From Bacteroidales bacterium (GTDB lineage Bacteria; Bacteroidota; Bacteroidia; Bacteroidales; P3): a stretch of DNA of 47,416 nucleotides. Shown here piece by piece: positions 39,930-47,416 of the stretch. The notes under the pieces were generated by a model. It did no database searches. It was given only the letters and a program-made list of their open reading frames with translations, and was not told the DNA's origin. The position numbers and the translations under genes were made by a program. Where the stretch lies: assembly GCA_031272245.1 (NCBI GenBank), contig JAISUE010000020.1, positions 1 to 47,416 of the forward strand. Direction: 5' to 3'. Position 1 is the first letter of the stretch. Each line of letters opens with the position of its first letter.

Positions 39930-42046
39930 TATTTTATAAATCCACAACGCTTCAACAAAGCATCTTTTGTTGGCGCCTGCCCTCTAAAAGTTTTATAAAG
40001 TTCCATTGGATCTTTTTTACCACCTTTAGAGAGAATGTTTTTACGAAATGAATCTGCAACTTCACGATTGAAAATGCCTTTTTCTTTAAATAGCGAAAAA
40101 GCATCTGCATCCAACACTTCTGCCCATTTGTATCCATAATATCCGGCTGCATAACCACCTCCAAAAATATGAGAAAACTGTGTAGACATCATACAACCTT
40201 CTATCGGAGAGAATAATTCAGCACGTTTTGATGCCTTATTTTCCATTGTATCAACATTTCCAGTAAATGACGATGAAATAGAATGCCAATTCATATCTAT
40301 TATGCCAAAAAATAACTGGCGAATAGAGAGCCATCCTGCAAGATAACGTTCAGAAGCAATTATTTTGTCTATTAATTTTTGAGGAATCTTTTCTCCTGTT
40401 TTGTAATGTTGGGCAAACATATCCAAAAAATCTTTCTCTGTCGCAAAATTCTCCATTAACTGAGAAGGCAATTCAACAAAATCGTGTTCAACATTAGTAC
40501 CTGAAAGGCTAGCATAATTACATTGAGTTAAAATTCCATGCAAACAATGACCAAATTCATGTAAAAAAGTATTAAACTCTTCAAAAGTTAGCAGTGAAGG
40601 ACTTTTTTTTGTCGGTTTTGTAAAGTTACAAACCATTTGAATTAAAGGTCGTACATCCTCACCGTTTTCTATTCTCTGCCCACGAAAGTCTGTCATCCAC
40701 GCACCGCTTCTTTTAGATTCTCTTGGGAAAAAGTCCATATAAAGTATAGCCATAAACTTCCTTTGTTTCTTATCCCAGACTTCATAAACAATAACATCAT
40801 CGTGATACTTTTCTATTTGTTTATTTTCTTTAAATTCCAAATCATAAAGTTTGTCTGCAAGAGCAAAAATACCATCCTTTACTTTTTCCAACTGAAAATA
40901 AGGTTTTAACAGTTCAGGATTTATATCATATTTTTCATTTTTTAATTTTTCAGACCAGTAAGAAAAGTCCCATCGCTGCATTTTGTCTTTAAATCCTTTT
41001 GTTTTTGCATACTCACAAATCATATCCAAATCCTTTTTAGCAAAAGGTAAAGATGCTGTAAGCAAATCATCAATAAAACCATTAACAATTTCTGAAGACC
41101 CAGCCATTGTATTGTCAAGTCTGTAATCAGCAAATGTTTTATAACCCAAAAGTTGTGCTAAACGCAGACGCAAATTAACAATTTGCACTAAAATATCTTT
41201 ATTGTCATTGGTATCATTGTGATTAGCTTTACTGTTTGAAGCACGCCAAAGCTCTTCTCTCAAAGAACGATTATCAGCAAAAGTTATAAATGGAATATAA
41301 CTTGGAGCATCAAGCGTAAAAACCCATCCTTTCAACTTACGATTTTTAGCAAGTTCAGCAGCAGCTTCAATAGCATAAGAAGGCAAACCATGTAAATCTT
41401 TTTTATCTGTAATATGCAATGAATATGCATTATTGTCTGCCAAAACATTTTGATTAAATTTTAAAGTCAGTAAAGAAAGTTCTTCGCTTACCTTCCTAAA
41501 TTCCGCTTTATCTTGCATATTTTCAATCATAGCTCCGCTTCTAACAAATGCTTTATAAGTATTTTCCAATAATTTTCTTTGCTCTATTGTAAGAGGAATA
41601 TCATCCTGTTGCTCATAAACGGTTTTAATACGTGCAAATAATACCGGATTTAAATGTATATTATTTGAAAATTCTGTAAGCAAAGGAGATATTTCAAGTG
41701 CAACTTTCTGCATAGTATCATTGGTATTTGCTTCATTTAAATTAAAAAACAACGAAGTTATCTGTCCAAGTAACTTTCCCGAATTTTCCAACGCTAAAAT
41801 TGTATTTTCAAATGTTGGCGTGCTTTTATTTTCTGTAATATCTGCTACTTCTTTTTCTGCTACTTTGAGAGCATATTTAATAGCTGGTTCATAATGTTCC
41901 GTCTTTATTTTGCTAAAAGGCGGAGTTTGATAAGGAGTATTCCAAGTCATTATTAAAGGATTTTCCTTAATTGCATGGTTATTTTGTGCCATAATTATTT
42001 GATTTGATAAAAATAATATTGAAATTAAAATTGTTATTTTATTCAT
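39929..42046 (-). CDS. M3 family metallopeptidase (peptidyl-dipeptidase Dcp-like)
   Basis: Zinc motif FLHEFGHCLHG; NPLIMTWNTPYQTPPFSKIKTEHYEPA N-terminus typical of Dcp; signal peptide. Confidence 0.93.
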   Translation of the reverse strand: MNKITILISILFLSNQIIMAQNNHAIKENPLIMTWNTPYQTPPFSKIKTEHYEPAIKYALKVAEKEVADITENKSTPTFENTILALENSGKLLGQITSLFFNLNEANTNDTMQKVALEISPLLTEFSNNIHLNPVLFARIKTVYEQQDDIPLTIEQRKLLENTYKAFVRSGAMIENMQDKAEFRKVSEELSLLTLKFNQNVLADNNAYSLHITDKKDLHGLPSYAIEAAAELAKNRKLKGWVFTLDAPSYIPFITFADNRSLREELWRASNSKANHNDTNDNKDILVQIVNLRLRLAQLLGYKTFADYRLDNTMAGSSEIVNGFIDDLLTASLPFAKKDLDMICEYAKTKGFKDKMQRWDFSYWSEKLKNEKYDINPELLKPYFQLEKVKDGIFALADKLYDLEFKENKQIEKYHDDVIVYEVWDKKQRKFMAILYMDFFPRESKRSGAWMTDFRGQRIENGEDVRPLIQMVCNFTKPTKKSPSLLTFEEFNTFLHEFGHCLHGILTQCNYASLSGTNVEHDFVELPSQLMENFATEKDFLDMFAQHYKTGEKIPQKLIDKIIASERYLAGWLSIRQLFFGIIDMNWHSISSSFTGNVDTMENKASKRAELFSPIEGCMMSTQFSHIFGGGYAAGYYGYKWAEVLDADAFSLFKEKGIFNREVADSFRKNILSKGGKKDPMELYKTFRGQAPTKDALLKRCGFIK

Positions 42047-42069
42047 TTTGTATTTAGTTTATTAGGGGG

Positions 42070-42077
42070 CAAAAATA
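42070..42077 (-). promoter_or_regulatory. -7 box TATTTTTG upstream of the M3 peptidase
   Basis: caaaaata on + strand 24 bp upstream of the start. Confidence 0.5.
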
Positions 42078-42163
42078 ATTATTTCTCTTATTCTATAAAA
42101 TGTATAGCATACAATCAAAATACTTCATAATTATTTTTTGATGTTTTAGTCAATATTAACTGT

Positions 42164-43585
42164 TTATTTTCCTCTGCCTTGAAAAACTATTATAAAGGTA
42201 TAAAGCATAATTTTTATATCAGTTATAAGGCTCATATTTTCTAAATACAATAAATCATATTGTAGTCTCTCTACCATTTCATCAACATTTTCTGCATATC
42301 CAAATTTAACTTGTCCCCAAGATGTAATACCGGGTTTTATATTATGTAGAAGACGGTATTCCGGAGCTTGCAATACAATTTGATCTATAAAGTATTTTCG
42401 TTCAGGTCTTGGTCCAACTAAACTCATTGTGCCACGAAAAACATTATAAAATTGGGGAATTTCATCTAAACGTATTTTTCTCATAAACTTCCCAAAAGGT
42501 GTTATACGGGAATCGTTATCATTAGAAAGCATTGGTACTTCTTTTTCTGCATCAAGATACATAGAACGAAATTTATGCATATAAAAAGGCTTTCCCTTGT
42601 AGCCTATTCGTTCTTGTTTGTAAAATACAGGTCCTTTACTTGTACTCCAAACAATAATAGCAGTAATAAGATAAACTGGCAATAAAATAATCATAGCAAG
42701 TAGAGAAAAAACTATATCGGCAAGACGTTTTAACATCACTTGCCATTGAGGCATAAGATTTTGAGAAATAAGAACTAATGGAGTATGAAAAATAGCTGTC
42801 ATCTTTACTCTTCCCAACAAAATATCTTTTCTATCAGCAGGCATTTTTATTTGAAGATTTGAAATACCCTCCAATGAAGCAATTATTTTGTATAATTTTC
42901 TATCATCCTCACATTCTAAAGCAATGATTAACTCCTCTATTTTGTATGTTTTAATTATTTCTTTCAAATGCTCTAAATTTCCAAGACAGGGAATAGATGT
43001 ATCAAAAACCGATTCATTATTATTTTGACAAGGATATATGTAACCAATTAAAAGATTACCTGAATAAATTTCCTGTTTTTGCAGTTCATTATAAATATTT
43101 AATGCTCTTTGTTTATTTCCAATTATAAGTGTAGGAAATCCTATTTCTCTTTTATGTATTTTATGAACTGTAGATGAAGTTATGATTAAACGTGGTAAAT
43201 AAGTAAGAATAAAATGAGTTACAAGCAAAATAAGAAAAGATATATAATAGTTTTTATATGTTCCGACATAATCATCAAGTAAAATGACAAAAAAGATAAT
43301 AACAATACCTGTTAAAGTTATCCAAAATGTTTGACTTAATTCTCTTAAACGAGACTTTCTATATACATCTTTATAAGACCCCTGAGTATAATAAAGAAAT
43401 AGCCAAAACAAAGGCACAAAAAACATTCCAATATATAAATTACGGTCGCTAAAAACTTGATTTATATCGTCAAAATCACCATTTTCAATACTTATTTTAC
43501 GAAAAAGAAAAAACAATATCCATGATAAAAGAGCGGAAAATAGATCCGAAACAATGTACTTTGTTCTCTGTTTAGTTCTGTTCAT
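42164..43585 (-). CDS. Undecaprenyl-phosphate sugar phosphotransferase / polyprenyl glycosylphosphotransferase
   Basis: Multi-TM N-term; C-term KRLADIVFSLLAMIILLPVYLITAIIVWSTSKGPVFYKQERIGYKGKPFYMHKFRSM, RKIRLDEIPQFYNVFRGTMSLVGPRPER. Confidence 0.94.
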   Translation of the reverse strand: MNRTKQRTKYIVSDLFSALLSWILFFLFRKISIENGDFDDINQVFSDRNLYIGMFFVPLFWLFLYYTQGSYKDVYRKSRLRELSQTFWITLTGIVIIFFVILLDDYVGTYKNYYISFLILLVTHFILTYLPRLIITSSTVHKIHKREIGFPTLIIGNKQRALNIYNELQKQEIYSGNLLIGYIYPCQNNNESVFDTSIPCLGNLEHLKEIIKTYKIEELIIALECEDDRKLYKIIASLEGISNLQIKMPADRKDILLGRVKMTAIFHTPLVLISQNLMPQWQVMLKRLADIVFSLLAMIILLPVYLITAIIVWSTSKGPVFYKQERIGYKGKPFYMHKFRSMYLDAEKEVPMLSNDNDSRITPFGKFMRKIRLDEIPQFYNVFRGTMSLVGPRPERKYFIDQIVLQAPEYRLLHNIKPGITSWGQVKFGYAENVDEMVERLQYDLLYLENMSLITDIKIMLYTFIIVFQGRGK

Positions 43586-43610
43586 TATAAAAATTGTATT
43601 GTATATTGTT

Positions 43611-44546
43611 TTAATCGTGATATGTTACCAACTTAACATTGTCTATATGCACCCAACCGTTTGATATTTTATTTGGATTGGAAGGTTCAAAATAAAAACG
43701 AAAATAAGATGGATAACCTAACTGACTCCAAACTTTTCCTAACACAACATATATTTTTTTCCATTCATTGTTATAATTTTCTACATTGTTAGAAGCATTA
43801 GGATTTAGTCCCATTGCAGAAATATATTTATAAGTTCCTGTTCCATCATAATTACCGTAAATTCCTATTTCAAAAGGAATATTGGCATGATAATCTATTT
43901 CAAGTATTGCTCCGGCAGTATTTGTATAATATATTGAATCTTTGCATATCATTTTATAACTTTCTGTATTTGTATTCATATACATTGCTCCACAATAATT
44001 ACCATACTTAACACTGTCATTGCGTTCGGTTTTTTGCATTACATTGAGAATTGTATCTATTCTCACTTCTTTGAACGCTACGTATGAATCTTCAAACTCT
44101 TCATTCAACCGTATTTTTGTCATTGCCGGATTATACATAATATCAATAACACCCAAATCAATTATAGAATCTTCAACCAAATTCACATTCTTAATTAACG
44201 CTGAATAAAAAGGGTAATAATCACGTGTAGTTTTTATTCCATTTAATTTAACACCTGCTTGAACAATTATTTTTGTATCCCCTGTATGTAGAACAGGAAT
44301 TAAACATCCATCGGTTTTAAGAGGAAAACGTTGCATGGTATCACTTCCAACAGTAACACAAGCATCTATTATTTCATTAGACAAAAAACCTACACTTTGA
44401 TTTTGTTCAGTCCATGATGGATTTTGTATTAAATTAAATCCTCTTATACGAATATATGCAGGAATTTCCTGTTCTCCATCAAAATTATCACAAGCTACAA
44501 ATAACATTATAATACTTGCAAAAATTCCAAAGATGTATCTTTTCAT
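43611..44546 (-). CDS. Hypothetical lipoprotein in apparent operon with the sugar transferase
   Basis: MKRYIFGIFASIIMLFVACDNFDGEQ lipobox; 25-bp gap to the next gene. Confidence 0.75.
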   Translation of the reverse strand: MKRYIFGIFASIIMLFVACDNFDGEQEIPAYIRIRGFNLIQNPSWTEQNQSVGFLSNEIIDACVTVGSDTMQRFPLKTDGCLIPVLHTGDTKIIVQAGVKLNGIKTTRDYYPFYSALIKNVNLVEDSIIDLGVIDIMYNPAMTKIRLNEEFEDSYVAFKEVRIDTILNVMQKTERNDSVKYGNYCGAMYMNTNTESYKMICKDSIYYTNTAGAILEIDYHANIPFEIGIYGNYDGTGTYKYISAMGLNPNASNNVENYNNEWKKIYVVLGKVWSQLGYPSYFRFYFEPSNPNKISNGWVHIDNVKLVTYHD

Positions 44547-44690
44547 TATTATATGGTTATAAATTATCATTATCAAACGCTAAAAATCTTCTTTTATTAT
44601 TATTAAAACAAAGATTTAGAAGATAAAAACACTATTTTATAACAGAAAAACAGTGATATTTTAACCTATTTGCATTTTTTATCTTTTTTT

Positions 44691-44698
44691 TACTTTTG
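44691..44698 (+). promoter_or_regulatory. -7 box TACTTTTG upstream of the dehydrogenase gene
   Basis: With TTTG at 44669-44672 it forms a good -33/-7 pair. Confidence 0.55.
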
Positions 44699-44749
44699 CA
44701 ATCTCTTTTAAGAGTAAAAATTATTTAATAAATACAAAAACAAACAACT

Positions 44750-45670
44750 ATGACAAAAGTTTTAGTAGCAACAGATAAGCCTTTTTCAACTATAGCCGTT
44801 AATGGTATAAGAAAAATAGTAGAAGATGCAGGCTTTGAATTTGCTTTATTGGAAAAATATACAGATGTTAAAGACTTCCTTGAAGCCGTTTCTGATGTTG
44901 ATGCTTTAATTGTACGCAGCGATAAAGTAACAAAGGAAGTAATAGATTCTGCAAAGAATCTGAAAATCGTAGTACGTGCAGGTGCAGGATATGACAACAT
45001 AGATCTTGACGCTTGTTCTGCAAGAGGTATTGTAGCCATGAATACACCCGGGCAAAATTCTAATGCAGTTGCAGAATTAGCTATTGGATTTATGATTTAT
45101 ATGGCTCGCACATGTTTTACTCCTGCAACAGGAAGCGAATTGTATGGTAAACGTTTAGGTATTCACGCTTATGGTAATGTCGGACGTCTTGTTGCACAAA
45201 AAGCAAAAGCCATGGGAATGGAAGTTATGGCATTTGACCCATTTGTTTCTGTCGACATAATAACAAAAGACGGAGTTAAAGTGGCAAATACTGTTGAAGC
45301 ATTATATGAAAACAGTGATTATTTATCTTTGCACATACCTTCAACATCTGAAACAAAACAATCTATAAATTACTCTTTACTTTCCCGTATGCCAAAAGGA
45401 GCTTGTTTAGTAAACACGGCAAGAAAAGAAGTGATAAATGAAGCTGATATGGCAAAATTACTTGCGGAACGCAATGATTTTAAATATATTACCGATATAT
45501 CAGCGGACAATAACACCGAACTTACAACCTTTGCTCCTCGTTATTTTGCTACTCCAAAAAAAATGGGGGCTCAAACAAATGAAGCAAATGTTAATGCAGG
45601 ACTTGCTGCGGCGAAACAAATAGTAGAATTTATTAAAAATGGAGTTACTAAATTTCAAGTAAATAAATAA
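44750..45670 (+). CDS. serA: D-2-hydroxyacid dehydrogenase, probably D-3-phosphoglycerate dehydrogenase
   Basis: VRAGAGYDNIDLDACSARGIVAMNTPGQNSNAVAELAIGFM; LGIHAYGNVGRLVAQKAKAMGMEVMAFDPF; ACLVNTARKEVINEADMA. Confidence 0.8.
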   Translation: MTKVLVATDKPFSTIAVNGIRKIVEDAGFEFALLEKYTDVKDFLEAVSDVDALIVRSDKVTKEVIDSAKNLKIVVRAGAGYDNIDLDACSARGIVAMNTPGQNSNAVAELAIGFMIYMARTCFTPATGSELYGKRLGIHAYGNVGRLVAQKAKAMGMEVMAFDPFVSVDIITKDGVKVANTVEALYENSDYLSLHIPSTSETKQSINYSLLSRMPKGACLVNTARKEVINEADMAKLLAERNDFKYITDISADNNTELTTFAPRYFATPKKMGAQTNEANVNAGLAAAKQIVEFIKNGVTKFQVNK

Positions 45671-45706
45671 TAAAGATACTACATTAAAATTAGAGTATTA
45701 TAACAC

Positions 45707-45740
45707 AAAAGTATATGTAAAAATTTTTACATATACTTTT
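45707..45740. terminator. 34-bp perfect palindrome followed by T tract
   Basis: aaaagtatatgtaaaaatttttacatatactttt, perfect self-reverse-complement, then ttt. Confidence 0.7.
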
Positions 45741-45795
45741 TTTATTGTCCAATCACTAAATAAATTAATCAAGTATTTTATTAAAATAAAAAATG

Positions 45796-45803
45796 TATTT
45801 TTG
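45796..45803 (+). promoter_or_regulatory. -7 box TATTTTTG upstream of the DUF3127-like gene
   Basis: Lies inside the ORF-track start, supporting the downstream ATG at 45844. Confidence 0.5.
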
Positions 45804-45843
45804 CAACTTCAAAGAATTGTTAATTAACATAATAATTAAGAAT

Positions 45844-46299
45844 ATGGAAATTATAGGAAAATTAATCAAGATTTTGCCTGAACAAAGTGGGCAAACAGAC
45901 AGAGGAACTTGGATTAGAGGAGGTTTTGTTATAGAAACCGAAGAACAGTTTCCTCGTCAGGTAGCATTTACTCTTTTCGGAGAAGATAGAGTTAAAGCTA
46001 TTCATTCAATAAATGTTGGAAATCAAATAAGAGTCAGTTTTTCTCCTGAGTCAAGAGAATTTAATGAACGTTGGTATACAGATTTGCGGTGTTTCAAAAT
46101 AGAAACTTTCAATCCTGTAGTAGGAGCTGATTTTTCACAAAACAGCAGCAATGGATCTTTTGTTCAAAATTCTCAATATCCTGTTAACAATGTTGCCGAT
46201 ACTCAGAACAATAACATAGCTCCTGCTCCTTCTACTCCTGTGCAAGAGGCAGGTAATTTTAATCAGCAGGCAACAGAAGATGACGATTTACCTTTTTAA
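45844..46299 (+). CDS. DUF3127-like OB-fold protein with SSB-like acidic C-terminal tip
   Basis: MEIIGKLIKILPEQSGQTDRGTWIRGGFVIETEEQFPRQVAFTLFGEDR...; ends EDDDLPF. Confidence 0.8.
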   Translation: MEIIGKLIKILPEQSGQTDRGTWIRGGFVIETEEQFPRQVAFTLFGEDRVKAIHSINVGNQIRVSFSPESREFNERWYTDLRCFKIETFNPVVGADFSQNSSNGSFVQNSQYPVNNVADTQNNNIAPAPSTPVQEAGNFNQQATEDDDLPF

Positions 46300-46353
46300 T
46301 ATTTAATTTATTTCTCAAGGTTCATTCACAATATCATTACAACTATTTTTTCA

Positions 46354-47346
46354 ATGAAGAATATGAAAAAAACAGTAATAATAATTATAATAGCAAATCT
46401 TTTTTTATCTGTCGGTTGCGTTTCAAAAAAACAATACACTGAACTTGAAAATAAATATAAGAATGCAAAGAAAGATTTGCAAAACTGTCTTACTGAACGA
46501 CAAAATTTTGATAATGAAAACACTAAACTTTTAGATCGTATTGACGGAATAAAACAAAAGTATGTTTTGATACAAAATGAAAAGGAGGATTTGAAAAAAG
46601 ACAATGAACATTTAAATAATGTTAATAAAGACTTGAAAACTCAACTTGCAGATGTTAATAATCGCTTTGAGCAAGCTATTTCTTCAAAAGGTGCTGATAT
46701 GCAACGTTTAAATAATGAGTTAAATTCTGCACGGGAAGCTTTGAATAAAAGAGCAGAGGAATTAAATTCAAAAGAAGCAGAGTTAAGTTTGTTGCAAACG
46801 CAGTTCAAAGACAAGGAAGATGCTTATAATTCTTTACAAAAAGCATTAAATGATAAGGAGGCAGAGTTGGAAATGATTGAAAAAAAAATATCTTCTGCTC
46901 TTTTAGGCTTTACAAATAAAGGATTAAGTGTAGAAACAAAAGATGGGAAAGTTTATGTTTCAATGGAAGAAAAACTTTTATTTTCATCCGGAAGTTGGGA
47001 GATAAACTCTGAAGGTGCTGCTGCATTAAGAGAGATTTCTAATGTTTTGGCTCAAAATCCTGATATTAGTGTAATGGTTGAAGGGCATACGGATAATGTA
47101 CCTCTTAAAGGGAAAAATCAAATCAAAGATAATTGGGATTTATCTGTGATGCGTGCCACTTCTGTTGTAAAAATTTTATTGGAGAACAATAAAGTTTTAC
47201 CTTATCGTGTTATTCCATGTGGTCGTAGCGAATATTCGCCTGTTGCTGAAAATACAACATCTGATAATCGTGCAAAAAATCGGCGTACGGAAATAATACT
47301 GACACCAAAAGTAGATGAACTTTTGAATATAATTAAAAATAAATAG
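46354..47346 (+). CDS. OmpA family lipoprotein with coiled-coil region
   Basis: Lipobox LFLSVGCVSK; long coiled coil; C-term VMVEGHTDNVPLKGKN...LSVMRATSVVKILLEN...GRSEYSPVAEN...NRRTEI. Confidence 0.92.
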   Translation: MKNMKKTVIIIIIANLFLSVGCVSKKQYTELENKYKNAKKDLQNCLTERQNFDNENTKLLDRIDGIKQKYVLIQNEKEDLKKDNEHLNNVNKDLKTQLADVNNRFEQAISSKGADMQRLNNELNSAREALNKRAEELNSKEAELSLLQTQFKDKEDAYNSLQKALNDKEAELEMIEKKISSALLGFTNKGLSVETKDGKVYVSMEEKLLFSSGSWEINSEGAAALREISNVLAQNPDISVMVEGHTDNVPLKGKNQIKDNWDLSVMRATSVVKILLENNKVLPYRVIPCGRSEYSPVAENTTSDNRAKNRRTEIILTPKVDELLNIIKNK

Positions 47347-47388
47347 GCTTAAAAACAATTTTCAGAGCTATAAATTATTTACATACAA

Positions 47389-47416
47389 AAAGGGCGAGAA
47401 TTAAAACTCGCCCTTT
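47389..47416 (+). terminator. Terminator hairpin at window edge
   Basis: aaagggcgag/ctcgcccttt. Confidence 0.7.

Noticed and set aside
1-47416. CRISPR array, prophage, IS transposase, restriction or other defence locus
   Set aside because: No regularly spaced repeats, no transposase, integrase or defence motifs found on either strand.

Overview
The window is an AT-rich chromosomal segment from a Bacteroidota bacterium, probably Bacteroidales-like. Supporting signs are TAnnTTTG -7 promoters, two proteins with T9SS-type C-termini, a GENNYAFAA tmRNA tag and the zapA/rny gene order. It is mostly core genome: tRNA-Asp, tatD, rpsT, tRNA-Glu, ssrA (tmRNA), cstA, mscL, aspS, an AraC-type regulator, a GLUG-repeat T9SS cargo, a mannose-1-P guanylyltransferase, kamA plus a KamB-like gene, rny, a probable 6S-like RNA, zapA plus a small coiled-coil gene, a GH92 mannosidase plus YfcC-type permease, an Omp28-like T9SS cargo, a YwqK-like lipoprotein pair, a complete-looking dcw cluster (mraZ to ftsZ), an M3 peptidase, a polyprenyl sugar transferase, a 2-hydroxyacid/phosphoglycerate dehydrogenase, a DUF3127-like protein and an OmpA-family lipoprotein. 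I see no CRISPR array, rRNA, IS transposase or prophage. The most unusual signals are: (1) the murD slot of the dcw cluster holds only a 182-aa eroded MurD C-terminal stub, coupled to ftsW by TAATG; (2) FtsZ in the same cluster has a Lys inside the tubulin signature (GKGTGTG instead of GGGTGTG) and other changed motifs; (3) a 51-bp perfect inverted duplication of a whole promoter lies in front of tRNA-Asp and tRNA-Glu; (4) a strongly structured RNA candidate (6S-like) lies between zapA and rny; (5) a ~400-bp non-coding island has inverted-repeat ends and three 21-bp tandem units. All homology calls were made by eye from protein motifs; no searches were run.
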